Below are positions 47,055-55,788 of a stretch of 64,000 nucleotides of DNA, one piece after another. Under the pieces are notes generated by a model. It had not been told where the DNA came from. It ran no database searches and saw nothing but the letters and a program-made list of their open reading frames with translations. This stretch comes from JAFDVL01 sp043783625 (GTDB lineage: Bacteria > Acidobacteriota > Blastocatellia > RBC074). The stretch spans positions 1 to 64,000 of the forward strand of contig JAYVZE010000161.1 of assembly GCA_043783625.1 (NCBI GenBank), read 5' to 3'. The number at the start of each line of letters is the position of its first letter. The stretch's first letter is position 1. A program made the translations under genes and the position numbers.

Positions 47055-47089
47055 TTGGCGCAAACAATGAGAAAGATTGTTTGCGCCAA
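47055..47089. terminator. Hairpin with 14-bp perfect stem
   Basis: TTGGCGCAAACAAT / ATTGTTTGCGCCAA with a seven-base loop, followed by AATATTTT. Between convergent dinB-type and NRPS-like genes; likely a bidirectional terminator. Confidence 0.7.
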
Positions 47090-47157
47090 AATATTTTCTG
47101 GAGAAACCATAGAAGTCAACGATACCAAGCCTTCACTGGCGCATCGGTTGCTTTAAT

Positions 47158-50100
47158 TTATGGATTCGTATCATCGAAACTGTTGGCACTTGAAATGATT
47201 GCTCGTAGTTCTTCGATAAAATAATTAGCGAGTTCACCGATGTGAGTCTGTTGGTATCGGCCTCGTGAATAGCTCAAGTGAAAATCGAGCATCCCTCTAT
47301 TAAAATTACCTGAAACTGCGATTTCCGGCGAAAATTTATTATTTACATCAAACTCTGCTCCCGTCGCTTCCGGGGCAGTTTTCCATTTGGTTGCCTGTTT
47401 TGAAAGCTCAATAAATTGATACGAAATCTGAGGGCGCGGGATTTTCTTGAGGAGTGTTCTCGTTTGAGCATCGGCAAAATATTTCAGCAGCTCAAACCCA
47501 AAACCAGCATGGGGAACCTTACGAAATTGCTGACGAATTTTTCTCATTTGTTGGATTGGATCAGGGCTTTTTTCAATCTCAAATTTGACCGGATACCGTG
47601 TTGTCGCGGGTGTAATCGTATTGGACAAATCAAGTCGCAACAATGGGTTTTGACGGATACTGGTTTCGATTTCGAGGAAGACCCGTGACTGCTTCGACCA
47701 CTTGGCCAGCGCCAGTGATAAGGCCGCGAGGATCATTTCGTTCATTTCATTGCCTGCTACCGAGTCCAATAAATACTGCGTTTCGACCGGATTAAGATTG
47801 ATGAACACTTTATCAACCGTAGCATAGGTCTCAATCGTTTCTTCTAGCTGCTGACCAAATTTCGGGAATGAAGTCTCCCGCATTTTCTTCCAATATTGTA
47901 ATTCTGCGGTGATGAATTCCGGCGTCAGAATCGAACGGAGCCGATCTAGCTGACGCTTCATGGAAGTGGGTCTGTCGCTATTGGGGAGCGTTTTATTATT
48001 GGCCACTGCTTCATAATGAACCATCAGGCGATCCAGAAAAATATGACGAGAATCATCATCACTAATCATCCGATGCAGCACGATTAACAGGCGATCTATT
48101 CGCTCAACTCCACGTTCAAAATAAGCCACGTTGAAGAGGGAGCTATAAGAAAGATGTAGCCCCGATTGGATTCGCGCGGCACTATCTTCCAGAGCTTTGC
48201 GTTGGCTGCTGGCCCATTTACCGGAAAGATCAATAATTTCCAGTGGTAATTCGGGTAAGCGTTCGACGAATTTCGACTTCCACGCATCAGCGGTTTTGAT
48301 AAATTTCATCCGCAGGATTTCCTGCTCATCAATCAAGCGGAGGAGCGCTTTTCTGAGCAATTCAGGTTGGAGCGTGTCATTTATTTCGACCAGCCACGCA
48401 TGGTTTCCGTAGTGTGGATTATCGTACTTTTGGTCAAGAAACCAGTTGTGAGCGGGGAGCATCGTCGGCGAGATTTCGAGCGAAGTCGACGTTGTCTCAG
48501 GTTCATCAACAATCACAAAATCAGTTAAGTTGTTTTCCGGTTCAACTTCTGCTTCGCTATTTTTTTCAACTAAATTCTCTAAAGTCTTCGCTACCAATTC
48601 TACTTCTGCTGGCTCGTCTTCATCAATTAAACTACTCAGGTCGGCGAGGTCGGGGATCGCCGGAAAATCGTGAGTTTCTGAGTCTGGGTCAGGTAACTCA
48701 ATGACAGGCTCAGGCGGTCGAGCTTCAATTTTAACTTCGGGAAGCGATTCTTCAATTTCGGGTTGAGAGGCGGGCAACTCACCGTTTGTGAATAATTTCC
48801 AGACCGGATTAACAACCGGTAAAAACCATTTGAGCGGGTCGTCTAATAATTTTGCCAGTTTATAATGAGCTAACCGTTCGACTAATAATTCTTCACCACT
48901 GGAAGGCGAATAAATGATCGCCGCCGGATGGTCATCACTGACTTCGGGGAAATAGTGAGAATTTGATTGAGAAGGCTGCCAAGAAATAATTTCCGGGCTG
49001 ATGATGGTAGGGAACGGCAAAGCCGGGCCGGGAGTATTGTAGGCAACTGAAATTGCTTCCGAAAGTTTATTTTCCAGATTCGCCTGCGTCAGAATTATTG
49101 GCAGTGAAGTCTGCTTCAGAATTTTTCGCAACGTGTCTGATGAAGGAGGCTGAGCGAGCGGAACATACACTCCGCCGGCTTTCAGAATTCCCAGGATTGA
49201 CACGGCTGTCAGTAATGGCGAAGTGCCGCAAACTCCGACCGGAACTGTCGTCGTCACACCTAAGTGAGTTAATTGCGCCGCAAGTTTTTGCGCCCGAGCA
49301 TTCAATTCCAGAAAGGTGAACGAATTTTTTCCATCTCCGACCGCAATCATTCCAGGGGTTTCTCGCACTTGTTCGATAAACCGCTGATTAACGTTAAGCG
49401 AGGCTCTGATCCATTTCACCCACCCCATTTCAGCTTCGGAGTCAACCTCGGTGACTGGTTCAACTACCGGAGCCGTGACGGGCTGTGGAGGTGGTAATAA
49501 ATCGTTGATATTTTTTTTAGGCGAAGCAGCAAAACTTTCCAAAACGCTCTCCAGTGAAAAGGTCAAAGGATGATTTGAGCTGATTTCGTTTTCAACCAGT
49601 TGAAATTCCAATGACGATGTTTCGGAGCCGGGTTCGATGAGACGTAACTCACTGACGGTCAGATCAAGATGAGCATAAGAAATCTGAGCCAACGCGTCTT
49701 GTTCGATGACGCGCACTTCACATTCGAACAGGGAAGTGTCTGGTTTGAATTCACTCCAACTGCGAATTTGCTCGTTGGAAAATGATTGATAAGTGCTGAT
49801 CTCTGTCAGGTCTTTTTGCAATTTATTCAGCCAGTCTCGTACTGACAAGCTCAAGTTAGTTGCGACAACCAGGGGGAGCGAATTATCGAAGTTTCCAATC
49901 AGGCGCTGAGCGTTAGCCAGTTCTTTCGGGCGGGCATTGGATTTGAGACCGAAGATAACCTGTGACGTTTGACTGAATCGGCTCAGCAGCAGTGACCAGG
50001 CACCCAATAAAATTGTCGTCGAATCAAGTCCGGGATGCACCGCAGTGACTTTCTGAACCAACTGTGACGGGATTAACAGCGAAGTCTGAAAATCAATTGG

Positions 50101-50739
50101 CATCGCTTTGGTCGCAGCTTGTATTCCGGTGAGCTGCCGGCGCCAGAACTGCTCAGCTTTTGCTGTCTCAAGGGTTTTCACCCACTCAATATAATCTCTG
50201 AAAACCGGGGTGGGCGGCAATTCGGGATTCTTGCCCTGACGAATGGCGTCGTAGCAAAGTAATAATTCTTCCCAGAGGATCGCAATTGAGGTTCGATCAA
50301 ATAAGACTTGATGAAAAGTCCAGATGAAATGGTAACGCTGTTCATCCAACCGTGCCAGCGTGAGCCACCACAAGGGCGCTGATTTAAGCTGATAGCTCAT
50401 CCGGGCATCGGCTTGCCGAAGCTCTGCGAGTTTCTGTTCTTGCTCATTCGGAGAAAATGGACGCCAATCGTGTTCTTCAAAAATTGTGCTGACGCTGCGA
50501 TTTACTACCTGCACAGGCTCTTTAATGTCGGTGCTCACAAACGTTAATCGCAGCGATGGGTGACGATCCGATAACTTACTCCAGGCTCGCTTAAAGGCTG
50601 AAACATCAAAATCCCCCGCGATTGTACAGGAAAATTGTGATAAGAATAATTCAGGTGACGACGACTGCTCACACGATTGTATGAGTCGTTTTTGGATTGG
50701 CGAAAGGTGAAAAAATTCTTCGATTTGTTTAGGATTCAT
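47158..50739 (-). CDS. Degenerate NRPS-like protein: C - truncated A - E-like domains
   Basis: 1193 residues. Residues 1-430: condensation-type domain (LSPIQKRLI), but the HHxxxDG motif reads HQVLFDR (143-149). About 455-690: the N-terminal part of an adenylation domain (FIEQVRETP, LNARAQKLAAQL, GILKAGGVYVPL), which stops where the TSGSTG phosphate loop should be (AAIIYSPSSGEEL), with motifs A4-A10 missing. About 700-800: acidic, Pro/Glu-rich linker. About 800-1190: epimerisation-like domain (LPAHNWFLDQKYDNPHYGN, VPHAGFGFELLKYF, DFHLSYSRGRY), with its motif changed to HRMISDD (889-895). No carrier or thioesterase domain. Catalysis by the classic mechanism seems impossible; a protein-protein or peptide-binding role is conceivable. 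Signal peptide absent. Long intact frame argues against simple decay. Confidence 0.82.
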   Translation of the reverse strand: MNPKQIEEFFHLSPIQKRLIQSCEQSSSPELFLSQFSCTIAGDFDVSAFKRAWSKLSDRHPSLRLTFVSTDIKEPVQVVNRSVSTIFEEHDWRPFSPNEQEQKLAELRQADARMSYQLKSAPLWWLTLARLDEQRYHFIWTFHQVLFDRTSIAILWEELLLCYDAIRQGKNPELPPTPVFRDYIEWVKTLETAKAEQFWRRQLTGIQAATKAMPIDFQTSLLIPSQLVQKVTAVHPGLDSTTILLGAWSLLLSRFSQTSQVIFGLKSNARPKELANAQRLIGNFDNSLPLVVATNLSLSVRDWLNKLQKDLTEISTYQSFSNEQIRSWSEFKPDTSLFECEVRVIEQDALAQISYAHLDLTVSELRLIEPGSETSSLEFQLVENEISSNHPLTFSLESVLESFAASPKKNINDLLPPPQPVTAPVVEPVTEVDSEAEMGWVKWIRASLNVNQRFIEQVRETPGMIAVGDGKNSFTFLELNARAQKLAAQLTHLGVTTTVPVGVCGTSPLLTAVSILGILKAGGVYVPLAQPPSSDTLRKILKQTSLPIILTQANLENKLSEAISVAYNTPGPALPFPTIISPEIISWQPSQSNSHYFPEVSDDHPAAIIYSPSSGEELLVERLAHYKLAKLLDDPLKWFLPVVNPVWKLFTNGELPASQPEIEESLPEVKIEARPPEPVIELPDPDSETHDFPAIPDLADLSSLIDEDEPAEVELVAKTLENLVEKNSEAEVEPENNLTDFVIVDEPETTSTSLEISPTMLPAHNWFLDQKYDNPHYGNHAWLVEINDTLQPELLRKALLRLIDEQEILRMKFIKTADAWKSKFVERLPELPLEIIDLSGKWASSQRKALEDSAARIQSGLHLSYSSLFNVAYFERGVERIDRLLIVLHRMISDDDSRHIFLDRLMVHYEAVANNKTLPNSDRPTSMKRQLDRLRSILTPEFITAELQYWKKMRETSFPKFGQQLEETIETYATVDKVFINLNPVETQYLLDSVAGNEMNEMILAALSLALAKWSKQSRVFLEIETSIRQNPLLRLDLSNTITPATTRYPVKFEIEKSPDPIQQMRKIRQQFRKVPHAGFGFELLKYFADAQTRTLLKKIPRPQISYQFIELSKQATKWKTAPEATGAEFDVNNKFSPEIAVSGNFNRGMLDFHLSYSRGRYQQTHIGELANYFIEELRAIISSANSFDDTNP

Positions 50740-50864
50740 CCGCTCGTCTGATCGTCTTTCGTTCAGGCTAAAAAAAGACTAAGCTTGAAACAGGGCAGGC
50801 ACAGTATAATCAATTTTGTAATTGTATGCAGCTCTGAAATGACATCTTTTTATCATTATTTTTT

Positions 50865-51518
50865 ATGTATCCCAAAGGAAACCTTTTTATCCCCGCTCCA
50901 CACGGTCAACTGGAAGCCATTTATCGCCCCGAAAATCATCTGGCGGAGCGCGTGGCATTGGTCTTGCATCCCCATCCGATGGGAGGCGGGACGATGCACA
51001 ATAAAGTGGTCTTTCGTGCGGCGCGTGCCTTGCAAAATGCTGGATTTGAAGTTTTGAGATTCAATTTTCGCGGCGTCGGACACAGTACCGGAACTTTTGA
51101 CGACGGCGCAGGAGAAGCCGTAGATGCGCGAATTGCGCTGGATTATTTGCTCGGCAAGCAAACCAAAGCGACCGAAGTGATCGTCGCCGGATTTTCTTTT
51201 GGCTCGGCCATTGGGTTACGACTGGGTTGTGCCGATAAACGAGTCAATCGCCTGATTGCCATTGGTGCTCCGGCCAAAATGCACGAACGTGCGACGCTGC
51301 TAAATTGCACCAAGCCGAAATTGTTTATTCACGGGATGGCGGATGAAATTGCGCCATTAGCTCCGATTGAAGCATTAATTGAATCGCTGCCGCCGGAAAA
51401 TAATTCACATTTAATCAAGATCGAAGGCGCCGGGCATTTCTTTGATGATACTCTTGATGCCTTAATGGAAATCATTACCGATTTTGCCGGAAATAAAAAT
51501 GCAGAAGCCTGCACGTAG
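50865..51518 (+). CDS. Alpha/beta hydrolase (COG2945-like)
   Basis: 217 residues. Nucleophile Ser111 in GFSFGS, Asp160 in HGMADEIAP and His191 in GAGHFFDD form the catalytic triad; the N-terminal strand has LHPHPMGGGTMHN, typical of this family of small cytoplasmic hydrolases (LRFNFRGVGHSTG also fits). Substrate unknown. The last six codons and the TAG stop fall inside the left arm of a palindromic element (51499-51526), so the natural C-terminus was probably replaced when that element arrived. Divergent from the NRPS-like gene. Confidence 0.87.
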   Translation: MYPKGNLFIPAPHGQLEAIYRPENHLAERVALVLHPHPMGGGTMHNKVVFRAARALQNAGFEVLRFNFRGVGHSTGTFDDGAGEAVDARIALDYLLGKQTKATEVIVAGFSFGSAIGLRLGCADKRVNRLIAIGAPAKMHERATLLNCTKPKLFIHGMADEIAPLAPIEALIESLPPENNSHLIKIEGAGHFFDDTLDALMEIITDFAGNKNAEACT

Positions 51519-51587
51519 TAAGGGCGCAACTTCGTAACTGTGTACTTGGAATGAAAAGACGCCCTTACTACGTGCGGGCTTCTGCAT
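51499..51587. repeat. Inverted repeat with 28-bp arms, provides a stop codon
   Basis: Arms 51499-51526 and 51560-51587 match at 27 of 28 bases (ATGCAGAAGC[C]TGCACGTAGT AAGGGCG type). Same family as 43834-43900. TAG in the left arm at 51516-51518 is the stop codon of the upstream hydrolase. Right arm is followed by ATTATTTTTT, so it may also terminate transcription. Confidence 0.85.
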
Positions 51588-51611
51588 TATTTTTTATAAA
51601 TTGAGGTTTTA

Positions 51612-53072
51612 ATGTCACGTCCACAAACTCTCGGAGAACTGAAATCCTCCGGTTATCACACTCGTTCTGTCAAAGACGAAATCCGTACCAATCTCATCGC
51701 CAAACTCAAATCCGGCGCAACCCTTTTCCCCGGCGTCGTCGGCTACGATGATTCCGCGATTCCGCAAATCGTGAATGCATTATTAGCAAAGCACAATTTC
51801 ATTTTGCTGGGGCTGCGCGGACAAGCCAAAAGCCGCATCTTACGCGCCCTGACCGATTTGCTGGATGCTGAAATTCCGGCAATTGCAGGCTCAGAAATTA
51901 ATGATGATCCGCTGGCTCCACTGAGTGCCTTCGGTAAGCAGACGATTGCTGAAAAAGGCGATGCGACGCCAATCAATTGGATTCATCGTGATGCGCGGTA
52001 CGTTGAAAAATTAGCGACGCCGGACGTGACGATTGCTGACATCATCGGCGATGTAGACCCGATCAAAGCCGCCCGTGGCGGTCATATTCTCGGCGATGAA
52101 ATGACAATCCATTTCGGTTTGTTACCCCGTGCGAATCGCGGGATTTTTGCGATCAACGAATTGCCGGATTTAGCGGCCAAAATTCAAGTTGGATTATTCA
52201 ACATCCTGCAAGAAGGCGACATTCAAATCAAAGGCTATCCCGTACGCCTGCCGCTGGATGTGATGCTGGTCTTTTCGGCAAACCCTGAAGATTATACGGC
52301 ACGCGGCAAAATTATTACGCCGCTCAAAGACCGCATCGGAGCCGAAATTCGCACGCACTATCCAACTGCCTTGAAAAGCGGAATCGCCATCACTTCACAG
52401 GAAGCCTGGACGAATCGCGGCTCTGAAATCACGTTGGAAATCCCGCCCGCGATTCGGGAAATTGTCGAGCAAATTGCTTTTCAAGCCCGCGATGACAAAC
52501 GTCTGGATCAACGCTCCGGCGTCAGTCAACGGTTGCCAATTTCGGTACTTGAAGCCGTAATTTCTAACGCTGAACGCCGCGCTTTGCTGAACAATGAAGC
52601 CGTTGCTTCGCCGCGTATTTCTGATATTTATTCTTCGTTGCCTTCGATCACGGGCAAGATTGAACTGGAGTACGAAGGCGAACAGGTTGGAGCCGAACGT
52701 ATCGCGCAGGAGCTGATTCGGCGGGCTTGCGGTGAAGTTTTCATTGACCGTTACGCCCGCGTAGATTCGCGGCAAATCCTCGATCATTTTAATCAAGGCA
52801 AATCCGTGAAGCTCCTCGAAACTGCGAGTACGGCGGAAACGATGACGAATTTCGGCAAAGTCAAAGGCTTACTCGAAGCTGCCAGTGCAGGAAAAATCGA
52901 AAGCCAATCGGAAGCCCATTTAATTGTCGGATGCGAACTTTTGCTGGAAGGCTTGCACGCCCAAAAGAAAGTTTCGCGCAGTATCGAATCCGGCGAAGCC
53001 AGCTACAAACAAGAAAAGCAAGATAAACAATCGCGCCGCAATCGTGAGCTGGACGATTGGGGATTGAATTAA
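51612..53072 (+). CDS. Mg-chelatase ChlI/MoxR-like AAA+ ATPase
   Basis: 486 residues, GAGG 5 nt before ATG region. AAA+ core at about 40-340: Walker A-like GLRGQAKSR (about 63-71; the usual GxGKS is GQAKS), sensor/Walker B-like region RGIFAINELPDL with Asn where Asp is normal, QVGLFNILQEGDIQIKG, and FSANPEDYTARGKIITPLKDRIG. The NE form is, as I recall, shared by the close acidobacterial relatives of this protein, annotated as magnesium chelatase. C-terminal helical part ends in a charged tail. Such ATPases usually pair with a VWA-domain protein; none is next to it here. Cytoplasmic remodelling or chelatase-type role, unproven. Confidence 0.82.
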   Translation: MSRPQTLGELKSSGYHTRSVKDEIRTNLIAKLKSGATLFPGVVGYDDSAIPQIVNALLAKHNFILLGLRGQAKSRILRALTDLLDAEIPAIAGSEINDDPLAPLSAFGKQTIAEKGDATPINWIHRDARYVEKLATPDVTIADIIGDVDPIKAARGGHILGDEMTIHFGLLPRANRGIFAINELPDLAAKIQVGLFNILQEGDIQIKGYPVRLPLDVMLVFSANPEDYTARGKIITPLKDRIGAEIRTHYPTALKSGIAITSQEAWTNRGSEITLEIPPAIREIVEQIAFQARDDKRLDQRSGVSQRLPISVLEAVISNAERRALLNNEAVASPRISDIYSSLPSITGKIELEYEGEQVGAERIAQELIRRACGEVFIDRYARVDSRQILDHFNQGKSVKLLETASTAETMTNFGKVKGLLEAASAGKIESQSEAHLIVGCELLLEGLHAQKKVSRSIESGEASYKQEKQDKQSRRNRELDDWGLN

Positions 53073-53077
53073 AGTTC

Positions 53078-53148
53078 AGAGTTCACGCTTCAGCGTGCCA
53101 GCGAACGACCGCGCAGCGCGGCGTTCGGCAAACTGAAGTTTGAACTCT
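53078..53148. repeat. Imperfect inverted repeat with nested stem
   Basis: AGAGTTCACGCTTCAGCGTG (53078 on) and its partner ending at 53148 match at 18 of 22 positions; an inner CGAACG...CGTTCG / CCGCGC..GCGCGG stem fills the centre. It follows the ATPase stop by 5 nt and may terminate it. Confidence 0.65.
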
Positions 53149-53348
53149 AAACAAATTTCTTTATTGCAGAAATTTCTAAAAGTGTTATTCTCTCGCCGCT
53201 CATAATAAGCCAACAAAATCAGTTCTCCCCTAATGTTTTTGATTAACTGATCTCGTCGGAAAATTCTCCCCGAAATTTTCTGAGCTGGATTCATTCCAGC
53301 TCAATTATCAATCTGCACCGAGGAAGTTTTCCTCAAAAGGAGATAGCC

Positions 53349-54182
53349 ATGATTTTGATTAGCTGCCGCAAAGATTTTTCCAATAGCCGTGGATTTTCGG
53401 CCAAAAATGAAATCCGTAATTACCCGTTCATGTCAAAACTAGATACATTTGAAGCTCTTGATGAAATGAATCTAGCGGAGCAAATGCGCGGCAAGCATGT
53501 TCTGATCCTCATCCACGGATTCAGGAATCCGCTCACCAATGTGGCCTCGTCTTACCAGCGAGTTCTCAAAGGTTTGATTGATTCGGGACTGATGAATGAT
53601 CCAGCCATTGGTGCAGGGCCGGGATATGATTTAGTGCTGGGATTCACCTGGCCGGGCTTCGAGACTCCAATCGGATTTTTCCCCGCCGTTCCCTTTGCCA
53701 ATCGCTCCGGCGGTTTCTTTCGGAGCCTGCTGGAACTTGTTTCCAGAAATGCCAAAACTGTAGACGTTCAGACCCACAGCTTAGGCGCACGAGTCGCCCT
53801 CCAAGCACTGGCCGGAGGAACCGAAGGCTTCGTAGATAACCTGCTGTTGACAGCTCCTGCGGTAGACGATGAAAGTCTTGAACCGGGTCAGGAATTCAAT
53901 GGCGCACTGCTGAACTGCCGTCGCTGTCTGGTGTATCACAGCGACAAAGACAATACGCTGAAGATTGGCTACCGCCTCGGCGATTTGGATCGTGCGCTGG
54001 GCTTAAAAGGTCCGCAGCATCCCGACATCATTAAGGCAACTTCGCCTGGTGTCATTGTCGTCAATTGTAAAAAAGTAGTCAGCTCCCACGGCGGCTACCG
54101 TTCGGCTGGCGCGTATTACGAACACTGGTCACGGGTTCTGAATGATACGCCATTGGCGCAATTTGAGACGCTGGAAGGATAG
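53349..54182 (+). CDS. Alpha/beta hydrolase of the DUF900-like type
   Basis: 277 residues; AGGAG 6 nt before ATG 53349 favours this start over the in-frame ATG near 53430. Strand-helix pattern with VLILIHGFRNP, then FTWPGFETP, and the nucleophile elbow THSLGARVALQAL (Thr replaces the first Gly of GxSxG, frequent in this group), a likely Asp in YHSDKDNTL, and His in VVSSHGGYRS. Similar to esterases that act on small lipids or as effector-like hydrolases; substrate unknown. No signal peptide. Unlinked on either side, ending at a long hairpin. Confidence 0.8.
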   Translation: MILISCRKDFSNSRGFSAKNEIRNYPFMSKLDTFEALDEMNLAEQMRGKHVLILIHGFRNPLTNVASSYQRVLKGLIDSGLMNDPAIGAGPGYDLVLGFTWPGFETPIGFFPAVPFANRSGGFFRSLLELVSRNAKTVDVQTHSLGARVALQALAGGTEGFVDNLLLTAPAVDDESLEPGQEFNGALLNCRRCLVYHSDKDNTLKIGYRLGDLDRALGLKGPQHPDIIKATSPGVIVVNCKKVVSSHGGYRSAGAYYEHWSRVLNDTPLAQFETLEG

Positions 54183-54207
54183 ATAGTTCAGGAGCTGTTT
54201 GAAAACA

Positions 54208-54249
54208 CGAAAGCGTAGTGCGACGGCTTGGCGTCGCACTACGCTTTCG
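54208..54249. terminator. 18-bp perfect hairpin between convergent genes
   Basis: CGAAAGCGTAGTGCGACG, loop GCTTGG, reverse complement. Sits 26 nt after the hydrolase stop and 16 nt from the end of the PHP gene on the other strand; AAATTTTTTA follows. Bidirectional terminator or another member of the palindromic elements. Confidence 0.75.
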
Positions 54250-54264
54250 CGCTCGCTAAATTTT

Positions 54265-55608
54265 TTATCCCACACGAATCGGGTTCGCATAAATCCACGG
54301 ACGCCATTCTCCGTCGAGTTCCAGCCAAACTTCAGCGCGATAAATCCCGGGTTCTTTCACGGCAAAATCTAAGTTGTCACTGACAATTTCCTGCACAATT
54401 TTTCCATTACGAAACAGCTTAATTTTGCCCTTCGTCGGAGCCGCAATCTGCAATTGCAAATCCGAAATCAACTTCACTTCATCGCCCGTAATTCCAACCT
54501 GCTGAGAATTATTTTTCGCTACAAACACAAAGCCCGTCGGATCGCAGAGCCAGTCGTGTGACACGTACGCGTGAGATTTTTTCAGGGCTTCGCGGACGGA
54601 ATTTTCCGTTTGGTTCTTCGCCAAAATATGCGTCGTGACATAGCTCAGGCTGCGGTCGTACGGATCAAGATCGAATTGCGCTACGGTGTCGCCGATGGAT
54701 TTTCCTTTGGTTAATTCGGGGATGCGCGGAGCCTTTTTCGCATTAATTTTGAACGACGGTTCTTTGTCTCCGGTCAGCCATAATTCCAGTGCATCAGGTG
54801 CGCCGACTTTGACGGTGATGACCTGGTTGTGATGGCAATCGTTGGCGGCGACGCCCGTGACGCGGTGGAGCTGGCTGTCGGCGTCCCATTTGGCGATATA
54901 ATTTTCTAAATAATCCTGTTGCGCTCCGAAAACTTCCTGCGGAAAATCCTTTGTGATCTGACGGAATTTTTCAATGCCATCAGGATCAGCTAGTGTCAAT
55001 TGCAGCCACTTGAGAAATTCGGTTTCAGGTTTGAAATCAGCGTGATGATTATAAATTTCCATCCCGGTCAGTTTCGCCGTAGACCATTCGGGGCGCTCTT
55101 CGATGTGCGAAAGAAAAATATCGCCGCCATTTTCTGTGACTAATTTTGTGAATTCTTCCGTGCCTTTGTACGGGCGTTTGATGATAGATTTTTTCGGATA
55201 GGCGAGGAAGCCTTCATATTCCGTACCGGGGATGAAGAGGACTCCATCGTGCATTCCGCGCCAGCTATCATTGATGAAATCTACGGGCGGACGCCAATGA
55301 TTGGTGAGCATCACGATATTTACGCCCGTACGCTTGCAGGCAGCGAGGAGTTCAGGGCGCGTGCCTCCGGTGTGCGCAGAGTCTTCCGCGTGGACGTGCA
55401 TAATCGCGCGAAAATCTTTGTAATCTTTGATGAGATTGATTTGATGGCGTGCTTGCTGATGACGCATGCGATCTGTCTGAACGGCGCGAAGGTGTTCGGG
55501 TTGCAGACGTTCGACGGTCGAGTATTTGCGGTATGGATTCTGCGCGTTGAGAAGTGAAGCTACAGAGATTATGAGCAGGGCTATGATTGTAAGGTTTTTG
55601 CGTTGCAT
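54265..55608 (-). CDS. Secreted PHP-domain metal-dependent phosphoesterase
   Basis: 447 residues. Signal peptide (1-22, LLIISVASLLNA). PHP-type metal ligands in order: HVH (about 71-73, IMHVHAEDSAHTGG), TNHWRPP, GTEYEGF, SHIEERPEW, YNHHADF and AANDCHH. The N-terminal half is a PHP barrel and the C-terminal 150 residues a beta-rich domain of unknown role (KIKLFRNGKIVQEI). Relatives hydrolyse phosphoesters; this is an exported member. Faces the hydrolase across a hairpin, and follows the formylglycine-enzyme-like gene on the same strand with a 173-nt gap. Confidence 0.8.
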   Translation of the reverse strand: MQRKNLTIIALLIISVASLLNAQNPYRKYSTVERLQPEHLRAVQTDRMRHQQARHQINLIKDYKDFRAIMHVHAEDSAHTGGTRPELLAACKRTGVNIVMLTNHWRPPVDFINDSWRGMHDGVLFIPGTEYEGFLAYPKKSIIKRPYKGTEEFTKLVTENGGDIFLSHIEERPEWSTAKLTGMEIYNHHADFKPETEFLKWLQLTLADPDGIEKFRQITKDFPQEVFGAQQDYLENYIAKWDADSQLHRVTGVAANDCHHNQVITVKVGAPDALELWLTGDKEPSFKINAKKAPRIPELTKGKSIGDTVAQFDLDPYDRSLSYVTTHILAKNQTENSVREALKKSHAYVSHDWLCDPTGFVFVAKNNSQQVGITGDEVKLISDLQLQIAAPTKGKIKLFRNGKIVQEIVSDNLDFAVKEPGIYRAEVWLELDGEWRPWIYANPIRVG

Positions 55609-55615
55609 AGTAATT

Positions 55616-55653
55616 CGGAGTTCAGGATTTGCCTGGCTAGAGCCTGAACTCCG
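55616..55653. repeat. Hairpin upstream of the PHP gene
   Basis: CGGAGTTCAGG / CCTGAACTCCG, 11-bp perfect stem with a 16-nt loop, just before the PHP start codon on that strand. Could end transcription from the gene behind it. Confidence 0.55.
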
Positions 55654-55677
55654 AACTTTACGCTGTCAACTGCTTCG

Positions 55678-55788
55678 TTATTGTTTCGTCAAAATTTCGT
55701 CCTGCAAAACGATCAATTGTCCTTTGCGTTCATCCGCGCCAGCGATTCTTCCATCTAAAAAATGTAGATTTCTGCCGACCGCTAATTT
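55678..55788 (-). pseudogene. Possible orphan C-terminal remnant
   Basis: After the stop of the formylglycine-enzyme-like gene, a 36-codon open stretch in another frame reads GKLAVGRNLHFLDGRI and ends LQDEILTKQ then TAA. It has no start codon of its own and protein-like composition, and could be the tail of a gene removed by a deletion. Chance is not excluded. Confidence 0.25.
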
